A stretch of 64,000 bases of DNA from Biomphalaria glabrata (lineage: Eukaryota; Mollusca; Gastropoda; Planorbidae): the NCBI RefSeq assembly GCF_947242115.1, contig NC_074728.1:15261542-15325541 (forward strand), in the 5' to 3' direction. Of the stretch, positions 44,801 through 56,454 are shown one piece after another. Under the pieces are notes generated by a model. It had not been told where the DNA came from. It searched no databases and saw nothing but the letters and a program-made list of their open reading frames with translations. The stretch's first letter is position 1; every line of letters begins with the position of its first letter. The position numbers were made by a program, and so were the translations under genes.

Positions 44801-47800
44801 GGTGTTGCGCTTTTCTTTTGGACACCGGGGCATCTCGGTCGATAATTAGACCCGATTATATTGGAGATCAGGAAATAACAGAAGCAAACAGTTATACACT
44901 GAAAACAGCCAGTGGCGAACTAATACCAGTGTTGGGGCAGGTCAAACTTAACTTTGAAATTCAAACCCAACCATTCTGTCATGAGTTCCTGATCGCAAAC
45001 GTGACTGACGAGTGTATCCTCGGCTTGGATTTTATGCAAGCATTCGGGCTGTCTTTAAACATGGCTAATGGCACTGTACAATATGCTAACATGGAGATTC
45101 CACTACTTGAGGAGGATAAGGGATACGGTCAAGCGAGAAGAATTTTGTTGGTAGAAGATACGACCATACCAGCACAATCGGAATGTATATTATGGGGAAA
45201 GGTTGAAGGACATTGCAAAACCATTAGTACAAAACTCGTAGAAACAGCGAGAGGAACAGAAAATAGTCTGGCTGTAGGAAAGACGTTGGTGGTCAGTGTT
45301 GGTGATAGAAAGGTCCCTGTGAGAGTCATGAATCTTTACTCGCAGGAAAATAAGTTACGAGCGGGCAGTGTCATAGCGGACTGTTACCCCGTGGATCTGA
45401 TCACACAATGTCGGGATGCAGAGGGATCGACAAACACGGTAGCGAAGGAGAGCGCACAGATACACAAAATTCTTACCAAGATGGAAGAAAATCTTTCGAT
45501 GGAAGAATATAACAAAGCTGAGAAATTAATTTTGGAATTTATGGACATTATGCCCTGTGACGAGGATGATTGCGGGAGGACAAACCTTGTACAACACCGT
45601 ATTGATACGGGAAGTGCCAGACCCATTCGACAACCACCGCGTCGTCTACCGTTGGCAAAACAGCCAGAGGCCCTCGATATGCTCGAACGCATGAAACAAC
45701 AAGGGGTCATCGAGCCATCCAACAGCCCGTGGTGTTCACCGGTTGTATTGGTTAAAAAGAAAGATGGGACTTTACGGTTTTGTGTTGATTACCGGGCATT
45801 AAATAATGTCACGCAGAAAGATAGTTATCCTCTTCCCCGCATTGATGACACATTGGACACGCTCGCCGGATCACGAATATTCTCTACTCTAGACCTCAAG
45901 AGCGGATATTGGCAGATAGGGATGCATCCCATTGATAAAGAGAAAACGGCCTTTTCAGCTGGAAGTGGCTTGTGGCAATTTAAGGTGATGCCATTTGGCC
46001 TATGCAATGCACCAGCTACTTTTGAGAAATTGATGGATCAAGTTTTAAAAGGTCTTAACTGGAATACTTGCCTAGTATATCTTGATGACATTATCGTGCT
46101 CGGAAGAACATTTGATGAACATCTGAACAATTTGAGAGAAGTGTTTCAGAGGATTCGAAGTGCGGGTATGAAGCTCCACCCCAAGAAGTGTGACCTATTC
46201 AAGAGGAAAGTAAAATATTTGGGCCATGTTGTATCAAGCGAGGGTATAAGCACGGATCCGGACAAAAGTGAAGCGGTTAGGCAATGGCCTGTCCCTGGAA
46301 GTGTACAACAACTGAAAAGTTTTCTGGGTCTTTGCACTTATTACCGACGCTTTGTTCCAGGCTTCTCTAGGATTGCAGGAGTCCTTCACCAACTGACAGA
46401 ACAGAAAAAACGGTTTATATGGACAATAGAATGCCAGGAGGCGTTTGAAAAGTTAAAAGAGGCTCTCCTTTCGTCGCCGATGTTAGCATACCCACTGGCG
46501 GGTACACCATTCATTCTGGATACGGACGCAAGCGGTACGGGGATCGGTGCTGTGCTATCGCAGAGCATTGATGGAAACGAAAAGGTCGTAGCTTACTTTA
46601 GTAGAAGGTTGTCAAAGTCTGAAAGGAATTATTGTGTTACGAGACGTGAATAGTTGGCTGTAGTTGATTCAATTAAACATTTTCATAAATATCTCTATGG
46701 ACAAAGGTTTAAACTGAGAACTGACCACGCAGCCTTGAAATGGCTACTATCTTTCAAGAATCCAGAGGGACAGGTGGCGAGATGGGTTGAACGGTTGCAG
46801 AATTATGAATTTGAGACTGAACACAGGAAGGGACTGATTCACCAGAATGCCGATGCATTGTCTCGAAGACCATGCGAAATGCAGTGCAGGCACTGCGTGA
46901 AGGCAGAAGAAAAAGAAACGGAGTGTCGTCGTCTAGGAGTAGATGTTACCGGGTCCTGGTCAGATGAACAAATTAGAGAGGACCAGTTGGAAGATAATGA
47001 TCTGGCTCCTATTCTGCTATGGAAGGAGAATGGACAACGGCCCGAGTGGCAGCACATCTCTGAAAAAGGGGCTGCCACGAAAGCGTACTGGGCGCAATGG
47101 GACTCAATAACCATCATTAATGGTGTCCTAAGAAGGGTCTGGGAATCCGTTGACGGCACATCGAGGCGTTTTCAGCTTATATTACCGAAAAGCAGAACGG
47201 TACCAGTGGATCTCATCTGGGCGTTAATAAGACCCTCGAAAAGGTTCGCCAAAGATTCTACTGGTTCAGATACAGAGAGGATGTAGAGGAATGGTGCCGG
47301 GGCTGCGACATCTGTACAGCCGCAAAGGGCCCTTCACGCAAAACAAGGGGACGAATGCAACAATACATAGTTGGAGTTCCGTTTGAAAGGATTGCAATCG
47401 ATGTGGCAGGGCCATTTCCTGAAACTAGACGAGGAAATAAGTACATATTGGTAGCTATTGATTACTTCACTAAATGGCCGGAGGCGTATGCGATACCGAA
47501 CCAAGAAGCAACAACGGTAGCAGAAACGCTTGTAGAGAACTGGATTAGTCGTTTTGGTGTCCCAATGGAACTACACTCCGATCAGGGCAGGAACTTTGAA
47601 TCTAGAGTATTTCAGGAAATGTGCCGGGTGCTTGGCATCAATAAAACTCGCACTACACCACTACACCCGCAGTCAGACGGAATGGTAGAGCGGTTTAATC
47701 GTACCTTAGAACAATACTTGTCGAAGGTCACCGATGATCGACAAGACAACTGGGATGCATACATTCCAGTGTTCCTGATGTCCTACAGGAGTTCCATCCA

Positions 47801-50800
47801 TTGCTCTACTTCATATACCCCTGCAAAGATGTTGTTCGGCCGGGAACTTCGGTTGCCAAGTGATCTGCTATTTGGACTTCCGAGAGACACACCAGTCACT
47901 TCTTCTGAGTATGTCAACGATCTTAGACGGCGTCTGGAGGAAACACATTCTCTGGCTCGTGGGACAACGAAGAATAACTGCGATCTAATGAAGACTCGAT
48001 ACGATAGACGTGCAAATGCCTCGGGGTTTCAGGAAGGCCATCTGGTATGGCTATATAACCCCCAGAGAAGAAAAGGGAGATCTCCAAAACTCCAAAGAGA
48101 CTGGGAAGGTCCATATCGTGTCGTTAAAAGGATCAACGATGTGGTCTACCGAATTCAGAAGACTCCACGGTCTAGCTTCAAGATTGTTCACGTGGATCGG
48201 CTTCATCTTTATCATGGCGGGGCAAACTTTGTTCGAGACGAACAGTTTTAACGAGGGGGCAGTGTTATGACTCTACATTGCACGTTGTCATTAGGTGTGA
48301 GACTGCGCACCATGAGACACAGGACAGAGACAGGAAATAAGTGTGGAAGTCAAAAGATGGCTGATGTAAACAAGTGTTGTTATTATTCGAATGTGTAATT
48401 GTTATCCGACTATTAGTCTATTATTAAATTGCTGTTTTTACCTATCACTTTCGTTGAGGTTCTTTGGGCTCGCTGTAGGCAGAGTTACAGCAATATTATA
48501 TTATATATATATATATAGGTCATTGCAATAAAAAAAAATCAAACATTTTCACACTTTAGACTAATGCTGGCCAGTCAGAGGACACGACCCCAAAAAATGA
48601 GGACATGACCTCCTTTAGCCAGACATGTGGTAACTCTATCTAGAATTAGAATTTTATTTAGTACAGTAGTAGAATCTAGTACATATGATACTCTACAACA
48701 GTGGTCTTCAATGGGGGCGTTTTTGTGAAAGGGGGGGGGGGGGAGCCAAAGGGGCGCTGGGTACAATAGGGGGCGTAAAGGGGGTGCTGGGTATAAAGGG
48801 GGAAAGAAGAACTAAAATTGCACTGAAACAAAACAAATAAAAAATTTCCTCAAAATTAAAGCAGGCAAACTAAATATAATTTAACCTTTTTTTTTAAACA
48901 AAAACATTGACAAAGTGTTGATACGAAAACTCAGTGATATTTAAAGAAGTATAGTCATAAGTTTTAGTGAATTGCATCTAGATAAAAAGTAGTCCAATGT
49001 TCTACTTTGAATGACTGCATTTTCAGATGAGGTTATGAAACCAAATCGGCTTCACGAATATATAGCAATATCCAAAAATAATTTAAGAATATTCATACAC
49101 AACTATAAAAATCTACTATTGAAACAATATTAAACCAAAAAAAAAACACAAAAAAACAGTAAAGCAGGATATGGTTTAGTGGCCTCTTAGAAAAATGCCT
49201 AGCTCTTTTTTTAAGTCTTATATGATATTGTTTGAAAATTGATTAAAAATTAATTTAAAATTTTTAAAAACATATCTGTGGCACAAAAGACTTTGTTTTT
49301 GTAAGCGATGAAATATATTTTCAAAATTGTCTAGTTATGTAGCTTATGAAGACATACAGGAAACCATCAGTGGTTGGACGCTACAATGGCTTCGTAAGTA
49401 ATATAGAATAAAGAAAAGATCTATCCACTATTCACCTTGTGAGTTATGACACAGGCAACATCTTGTTAAAATTTTAGCCCCCAATTTCATTTCTATTTGA
49501 ATCTTATTCTAAAAATTGTAAATAAAATACGAACCCATGCCTAACAAAAGTGCATCTTTCAACGGTTTTGTGAAACAAATGATGAGCAACAAGCTAACTC
49601 TGGTAAACTGAAAACTGAAGTTCGCTGGATTTCGAAAGGGGTTTGGTATTGCTCGTTTTGTTAAGCTCTTAAATACCATTTTTGATATATTTTTTTGAGA
49701 AACGAGGATTCAACAATTAGTGATGACTTAAAGCAGGCTAAAAGGAAATTTTTTTTTACATGGTAAGCATCTAACACGAATGAAACCAACCTTCGAATGC
49801 AAGGAAAGAAATTGTCTTCCATTTATTATATTATTTTCTCTTTTATCGAGATATTGAATCTATTTAAAGAGTTTTACAATCAGACATAACTTGTTGTTGA
49901 CAAATGAATTAGCCTACTGCCTAAGGACATTGATATCTATGCAATTCACCTAACAATGCTCTATGAAAAAATGATGATTCAATTCTAGGATAAATAAATA
50001 ACAAGGTTACAAAGACAGTTTGTGTGGAAACACAAACTCAAAATCGGCCCCCGAAGTGGTCCACCTAGAGTCTTCACCAGGATTTGAACACAGAACTTCC
50101 GGTTCCAAGTGCTCTATACCCCTCAGTCACTGCATCTCCATATATTAATTTAGCGTACACTTATATTTTTTTAAATAATAATTATTAACCTTATCCATAC
50201 ATTCAAAATTAATAATATGTTAGTTACATGTAATGTAATAAAGAGAAACTAATAAAGATATATATAATTCTTCTAACAAAATTAGATAAACTGGCAACAG
50301 GAAAAAACAAATGTACAAATAAAAGACTTTCCCCTCACCAATAAAAATTAATATCTCAATTGTCATTTGTCATACAAACTAGACATAGATCTAGCTAGAT
50401 CTAGACCTAGTTATAGATCAAATCTAGATTCAAGATCTAAATCTAGATCTTATAATTACTAGACCTAGGCCAATGTTATGATCATGAATAGTAGGCCTTT
50501 TGTTACTGGGTAATGGAGTACTATAACATAGACTCGCATAGACTATGATAGACTATGGACTATGCTGTTCGTATCCGATTCATTTCTTAATTGATACTAT
50601 TGTTTAGCCCATATATAATAAATAAATCTGCACCTCTATGCTGTCAGAAGATTTAAGTTATTGCCTTAATAATTAAAATTTTGTTCCAATTATCAATACA
50701 TTTATAATATATATATATAAATATTATAAATATATCTAGATCTGGGCTCTATTTAGTCTTATTTAGACTATCAAGTGTAGGCCCCTATAATGAGGATCTA

Positions 50801-52490
50801 ATATGTCAAAAGTGTGCGCTATAAAAGTAGTTCATTATTTTTTTAAACTTATAACTAAAACAAAGTTCGTATCACAATTCTTTTTAAAAACAACATTTCA
50901 ATCAGTATTCTATTCAATGAGTTAGTTAATAAAAGGAAAATATATTTTATAATGATCCATTGAAACTTTTACCATTGTGACCTTAGATAGATGAAAATTT
51001 TTTGTACCAATGGGCGAATCTATGAAAGAAGTCCATGACCTTTTTAAAAAAGTTACCTCCCCTAAAGTGGTGTATTTTTATGAAAAATCTGCTTGCATAT
51101 ATATAATTTAAAAATTAGATGGTTCACTTTCGGAAAAGAAAAAAGTAGCAGTTGCATCAGAACTTTAAATGATCTAAAACATAGATCATGTTGTCCGATT
51201 TTCATTTTCTCTCCTAGTTTCTGAGATCTAAATGGGACAGACAGGCCACACAAAACTAATAGCATCTTTTCCCCTTTAGGTGGCTGCTAAAAATAAAAAA
51301 ATAAATATAAATGACAATTACTAAACATCTGTTACTGATGTTCAAATTGAGTAGCAGGAAAAAATAGATTTACAAAATTATGTCTTCAGAAAAAAAATGT
51401 TACCATAGGAGGCACAGAAGAGATATGGCTGCACTTAAATGTATCAGTAAAATTCCAAACTGTGGTCGAAAATGGAATTATTTTTTAGCTTTTCCATCAA
51501 CATACATGGTTAACCTAGATTTAGTGCGTAAAAAACTTATAGCAAGCAAAGAAATAGACTGGATGTAGTCACTAGAGACTTTCGCCTTGCTTTGGCTAAT
51601 TTAAAGCTTGAAATTTCTAATATTGTCAGACTGCAGGAGGCATAAGGTTCTCATTAGCTTAATTTCATTTTGTAATGAATTCAGCAATAATAATGTTGAT
51701 ATTAAAAATAAAATAAAATTTAAAATTAAACCTAAAACAGTAGGCCCTAATATTCAATTTTAAAAAGGGACTATTCTTAGGATTTAAAAGAAAGTCATGA
51801 CAATAAGATTAATTTTTTTGTGAGATCACTGCAAATTATTTGACATAGTTTTTGTATAATGATAATAATTGTAATGTCTTCGATTCCAAAGATTAAGGGT
51901 GAGTGCAGTGTTTCACATAACTATGCAAACCCAGTTGTGACCTGCATATTTTCCAGAATTTTATGCCGACAAAGTTGTTGTCTGATGATGGTTATTGGTT
52001 ATTGAAAGCATAAAAATTAATAAATGAATGACATTTTGTTCAAATATGCCTTCTCAAGCTTATTTATAAGTGTTTTTCTTCGAGGGAGGCGTTGGTAGAT
52101 TTTTAAAAAGAAAAATATGAAAAGGGGGCGGTAGGCCAAAAAAAGTTGAAGGTTGTTCTACAACTACAAACTGTTAAATTTCAAATGTAAAACTTTAGTA
52201 AATTTAGACTTAGATCTAGATCTAGTAAAAGATTTAAATATCTGAAATGTCTGAGTCTGAATATATCTAGCTACTACTACTCCTACTAGATCATCTATCA
52301 GCATGTAATAGTCTAGATTATTTTAGAGAAACTTAGATGAAAATGTATTAGGGTTATATCTAATCAAACTTTATAATATAAATTGGGTAATAAATTGCTT
52401 ACCAACAAGAAGAACAATAATTATTCCAGGAATGATAAAAACCGTATTATCAATTGTTTCTTTAACAGGACCAGAACCGAATTCTACCAT
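40809..52490 (-). CDS. Small single-pass membrane protein, two coding exons
   Basis: Minus strand join of 52490-52403 and 40933-40809 with a GT-AG intron (donor gtaagc, acceptor tttgcag) and matching phase; 70 residues plus stop. Residues 1-16 are a short N-terminus, about 17-34 one membrane segment (TVFIIPGIIIVLLVGFF), then YKLVSSLREKQRLKEEKK and a strongly basic, probably helical tail ending KNKKRK. The ATG has A at -3 and G at +4, with an in-frame TAA upstream (52506-52508). The layout recalls the SMIM11 and SMIM15 families (membrane helix followed by a Lys/Glu/Gln helix), but I cannot assign either and give no function. With the positive tail after the helix, a cytoplasmic C-terminus is expected. 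The 11.5 kb intron is packed with transposons. Confidence 0.75.
41150..41330 (-). pseudogene. Very decayed CR1/L2-like LINE piece
   Basis: It follows the order of the minus-strand LINE blocks at 12150-12205 and 22480-22600 (tttcatttaacaagcc, tattccataac, tttttagtctg, actgtttact). Highly diverged. Confidence 0.5.
41778..41821. repeat. (TA)n microsatellite
   Basis: About 22 TA units, within the intron of the minus-strand gene. Confidence 0.9.
42368..42769 (-). pseudogene. Open frame in the split transposon, possible hAT C-terminal remnant
   Basis: 133 codons open on the minus strand. The stretch CEIFFCILRHNASFKREF is reminiscent of the hAT C-terminal dimerisation motif (a HxNA...ERxFS pattern), but the key Glu and Ser are missing. 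No other family resemblance seen. It lies wholly inside the terminal-inverted-repeat element, so it is most likely decayed transposase. Confidence 0.35.
43071..43300 (+). repeat. 5' LTR of the Gypsy element
   Basis: TGTTATGACTC at the start and GTTACAGCA at the end; near-identical to 48263-48492. Confidence 0.93.
48263..48492 (+). repeat. 3' LTR of the Gypsy element
   Basis: Differs from the 5' LTR by about one base over 230. Followed by ATAT, matching the four bases before the 5' LTR. Confidence 0.93.
49988..50141 (-). repeat. SINE, minus strand
   Basis: Read on the minus strand, a tRNA-like head (starting ggagatgcagtgac, B box gttcaaatcc near 50090) is followed by a body and the tail with tttgtgtttccacacaaac and tttgtaaccttgttat. 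Part of the DNA that interrupts hAT copy 2. Confidence 0.7.
50142..51297. repeat. Extra DNA inside hAT copy 2
   Basis: Absent from hAT copy 1, where the flanking sequences join near 1455. It holds a TCTAGATC tract (50380-50470) and, at 51030-51290, a block (tctgagatctaaatgggaca, then agcatcttttcccctttagg) that looks like the end of another dispersed repeat. No gene. Confidence 0.6.
52403..52490 (-). CDS. Membrane-protein gene, coding exon 1
   Basis: 88 bases coding for the N-terminus and most of the membrane helix (MVEFGSGPVKETIDNT then the hydrophobic run). Followed on the minus strand by the donor gtaagc. Confidence 0.75.
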
Positions 52491-52885
52491 TTTTTTTTTC
52501 AGCTTTTAGTCTACTAAGAATGTAATGTTCTACTTCGGAAACTTCTTTCTGTAAAATTTGTACACAAGTATAGACTCTATAAATGTAGATCTAGATGGAA
52601 ACTGAATATACTCTCTACTAGAGTAGATTAGTAGATATAATCTTCTAGCAGACAACGTAATCAATGTTTTTAATTTTTCAACAAATTACCGGAAAGTGTT
52701 GTTGTGTTGTAAATGTAAAAAGCTAACTATAGTTATGAGTTATAGATCTATATTGAAATAAAATAAAACGAATCAAAACATAGATTCTAGTAAAAAAAAA
52801 TATATATAAAAAATTGATTAACATGCATATATATATATATATAAATATATATCATGGGCGTAGTCATGGGGGGGGGGTTCAAACC

Positions 52886-53047
52886 CCCCACCCGAAATGA
52901 ATCCCCCCACAGGGGGAGGATCGGAATTTAGTGACTGATTTTTTGCTTTGATTTTGTTTATTTTAGCCCCACCCGAAATGAATCCCCCCACAGGGGGAGG
53001 ATCGGAATTTAGTGACTGATTTTTTGCTTTGATTTTGTTTATTTTAG
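52886..53047. repeat. Perfect 81 bp tandem duplication
   Basis: 52886-52966 and 52967-53047 are identical, each starting ccccacccgaaatg and ending gtttattttag. Confidence 0.95.
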
Positions 53048-53309
53048 GTGAGATTTTAATACTAAACCATCACTTATCCCGGCACAAACAAGGGGGTTTT
53101 GAGTTTAAAACCCCCTACCAGGGGGGTTTGAGTTTTAAAAACACTACCAGGTGTTTTTGCAGTTAAATCCCCCTCTTCTATAAAAAAAAAAAAACAGAAA
53201 AAAAAATGCTAATGACAATCCCCAAATTCCAAGAACACAGTTAAGGAAGATTTTGATTTTAAACCCCCTTACAAAATTTACGATAACCCCCCTCTTCAAT
53301 ATACAAAAA

Positions 53310-53872
53310 GCAAATTACACACTCATAATTCTATGAGCGTATCCAAAGGGGTTTTGAGTTTACCCCACCCCTCTTCAGTATAGGGTTTGAAGCTAAAAAA
53401 TACATCTTCAATATAAAAAAAAAAAAGCAAATTACGCACTCAAAATGTTATGAGCGTAGCTAAATGGGTTTTGACTGAGTTTTAAATTTAAACCCTCCTT
53501 CAGCGGTGTTTTAACGTAAAACAAAATACCTGTTCAATATAAAAAAAAGCAAATTACGCACTCAAAATGTTATGAGCGTAGCTAAATGGGTTTTGACTGA
53601 GTTTTAAATTTAAACCCTCCTTCAGCGGTGTTTTAACGTAAAACAAAATACCTGTTCAATATAAAAAAAAAAGCAAATTACGCACTCGAAATGTTATGAG
53701 CGTAGCTAAATGGGTTTTGACTCAGTTTTGAATTTTAACCCCCTTTCAGCGGGGTTTGAAGGTAATAAATACCTTTTTAATAATAAAAACAAAGCAAATT
53801 ATACACTCAAAATGTTATGAGTGTAGTCAATACCTCTTCAATATAAATAAAAAAGCAAATTACGTAGCCTAC
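53310..53872. repeat. Minisatellite, period about 120 bp
   Basis: Units starting gcaaattacgcactc at 53310, 53427, 53549, 53673 and 53794, plus a short one at 53855. The two units from 53427 are almost identical; the outer ones are more diverged. The array resumes after the LTR insertion at 56102-56220. Confidence 0.9.
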
Positions 53873-56101
53873 TGTGACGAGATGTTAATTAGTTATTATT
53901 TGGGCTTGTTTGTTTAAGTCTAGGGGAAATTATATTATTTTATCCCGCTCACATATAAGATTTTGTACAGGCACACTGCAACTAACAGTAAGAACAGACC
54001 AATATTATACGTTTATAAATAAAAATAATTTAATAAATGAAAGTTTACAAAAGATAAATGATCAAATAAAATTATAATCAAGAAACTAAAAGAAGGTGCT
54101 AATATCTAACATAACTGCTCATCATGGATAGCTAATTGGTGAGTGATTGGAAGAGAAGAATGTTCCTATGTCTGGCTACTTATTTTCTTAGCTGCTAGCC
54201 CCGTCTTCTGGTGGTCGTAGGACTGGCACTCAGAAAGATGAGTCATCCGGCTCTGTCTTAGGACGTTGGCTTGGGATGTTCTCTATGCTGTAGGCAAAAT
54301 GGCTCTAGAGTGAGGCCGCTGCCTGTTTAGCAGTAGAGAGGGTTGGTGCTGCAGACTAAGTTGTAGTGGGATGAACTCTCAGCTGTGATCTCTAGCTCGT
54401 AGAGAGCCGTGCTAACTCAACACTAGTTTATCTTCTGCAGCGAAGGTTGCTCTAATCAGTCCGCATTAGGCAATAGCTATTGGGCAGTGGACAGTTTGGG
54501 CCGGGTACTGGGCAGATGATATTGGGCAGTAAAAGGCACTGTGGACACTGGGCAATATTTTAAGGCCAAGGACAGTAGGCAATGCCTTCTTGCTAACAGG
54601 TATATAATTGGGGGGGGGGGGGGTATCTGGTGTGGTCTGCTCCGGTTACAGCTTTCTATGGAGATCTGGTAGTTATAGCAATCGGGTGTAGCAATCGGGG
54701 GTAGCAATCGTGGGTAGCAACCAGGCTGGGGATAAGACAGACAATTATGAACCTCCTAAAGGCATTGAGCAGGGATTCCCATATGCCTTGCAATCAATCA
54801 GATGTAGGCATTGGTATCAATCCCAATAAGGCATTTAAGACAATTAAGTATAAAATCTTAAAGCAAGCATATAACTCAATAACAAACAAAATACAAGTAA
54901 GATAACCACAATAAACGTGTTATCATACAATGTGGGATGATATTAGTCAAGATTAATCTATTGAATACGATTACGTCGATAAGTAATCAGTTATAGTAAA
55001 ATGGGGAATGAGCATATTATATAGTAAAGGATAAGATGAAAATAAAATACTGGGGATCGAGATACAATGATAAGGGTTTGATATAATTAATCAAAATGAA
55101 ATTCATCTAAGGAACTATAAGTTCACAAGCGTGTGAGACATAATTATATGTATGAGGTATATAATAGAAATGTGAAATGATTAATTTCACATGGGCTCTG
55201 TAAGTTTAGAGCACTGTGATCTAAGTTCTTAGACAGAACTTAGATTCACGAAATGTTATTGTTTACATCAATCCCTAAGATACAGGAGTGGATGAAACAT
55301 AACAAATCAAATATAATAACTACGGTTTCAAATGTAGACAACCATAGCGGCATTAGTAATACTATATGAAGATATAGCATCGACATAAAATAGTACAATT
55401 TACACACATAATAAATTCATAATGTAATGACGGGGAACGTTGTTGTGTACTAATGTGTACTAGTGTACTCACACATTCCTATAAGATAAAATAAGTATAG
55501 TAAAATGTTTACACTTACCCGTTTGTCCCTAATGAAATCTCACAACTAAACTTCCTAACAGAGGAGACTGTATGAATCCTAGCGGGCTTAACTTGGAATG
55601 CTTTGGTCTCCCTATATATATAGTTGGGGCATTTTGTTTAACGGGTGTGGAAGATAGCTAGGTGATTTTCTCACATGTATCTATGTACTGGACATGTCAG
55701 GCGTCATGTCCGATTTATGGCCTGTACCGTGAGAGTAGGGACTAAGGCGAATATGTATTTGTCCAGCCCGAGTGCAATGCTATTCTTAGAGTGATGTGTA
55801 TACTGCTGTGGGGGAGGGGGAGAGAATAGGTGTGAAAAGTTATTAGGCCGCTGCGTGCAGAGACTATTGTGTTCTGGTCACCTGCACAGCGGTCAAAATT
55901 AAAAGTTAGCCCTAGAGAGGCTAGTTAATGTTTTACGTCGAGATTCGTCCCGTGAGAAACAGTGCGAGGGGAGATAAATCCTAAAGGAAATTAGTTATGG
56001 GTGGACAGGAAAATAATTGTTTAAGTTAAAAATTAAAGTTTCTCACGGTTTGCTGGGAAAAACTCAAATGAAATTTTGCATGCAAGTTTCGTATCGTCAC
56101 A
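53873..56101 (-). mobile_element. 2.2 kb solo-LTR-like element inside the minisatellite
   Basis: It starts TGTGACGA and ends TCGTCACA (perfect 8 bp inverted ends), flanked by a perfect 5 bp duplication CCTAC (53868-53872 and 56102-56106). A minus-strand TATA-like CTATATATATAGGG near 55615 lies about 480 bases from its upstream end, the same distance as in the long LTR at 29961-31985. No coding part is visible. Non-coding fossil. Confidence 0.75.
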
Positions 56102-56420
56102 CCTACTCAAAATGCTATAAGCATAACCAAATGGGTTTTTAGTTTAACCCCCCCCCCTTTAAAAGGGGTTTGATGCTAAAATATACCTCTTCAATATAAA
56201 AAAAAGCAAATTACACACTAAAATTATTTGAAATAACTTTTAATAACATAATAATACATCATGTATCCAACACTAAAAATAATTCTTAATGTTATCGATG
56301 TGCATAATGTAGGCTATTAACAATTAGCGGAATATGAAATGCATAACGTTAAAAAAATAGCTGAAAATAACAATGTTTCAACTAATATGCATATTATCCC
56401 ATATATAGGCCTATTAATAA

Positions 56421-56430
<10 letters not shown>

Positions 56431-56454
<24 letters not shown>
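56431..56454. repeat. (GT)n microsatellite
   Basis: Twelve GT units after a short AT run. Confidence 0.9.

Larger units (their letters stand above)
43071..48492 (+). mobile_element. Gypsy LTR retrotransposon, near full length, broken
   Basis: It has two 230 bp LTRs (43071-43300 and 48263-48492), a primer-binding site starting tggtgtcagaagtggg just after the 5' LTR, a polypurine tract (gaggggg) just before the 3' LTR, and the 4 bp duplication ATAT on both sides. Internal parts in Gypsy order, with rough spans: gag with an N-terminal SAP-like domain and a CCHC knuckle (43.4-44.65 kb), protease (44.7-45.1 kb), reverse transcriptase with YLDD (45.6-46.35 kb), RNase H (46.4-46.85 kb) and integrase (47.2-48.2 kb). 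The coding region carries roughly five or six breaks. The LTRs differ at about one position, so the insertion looks young. Confidence 0.93.
42197..48638. mobile_element. Terminal-inverted-repeat DNA transposon split by a Gypsy element
   Basis: The left end is TAGGGTTACCAGACA; the right end on the other strand starts TAGAGTTACCACATG; both reach an AAAGGAGG block shortly after. A perfect 9 bp duplication TCTAGAATT (42188-42196 and 48639-48647) flanks it; an 8 bp reading is possible if the left boundary moves by one base. Removing the Gypsy element at 43071-48492 leaves about 1 kb. The superfamily is unsettled: the 9 bp duplication suggests Mutator-like, the possible hAT-like protein remnant inside suggests hAT. 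Confidence 0.75.
48699..52155. mobile_element. hAT-type DNA transposon, copy 2 (inverted relative to copy 1)
   Basis: It begins CAGTGGTCTTCAATGGGGGCG and shares most of its length with 133-3461 read on the other strand. The flanks are CTCTACAA (48691-48698) and TTCTACAA (52156-52163), an 8 bp duplication with one mismatch. The right terminus is partly eroded (ends aagttgaaggttg). It lacks the two MITEs present in copy 1 but carries about 1.3 kb of extra DNA at 49990-51297. No transposase seen. It lies in the intron of the minus-strand gene. Confidence 0.8.

Noticed and set aside
53310-56220. Possible CRISPR-like array (regular repeats with spacers)
   Set aside because: The whole 120 bp unit is repeated, including the would-be spacers, and the context is eukaryotic transposon DNA.
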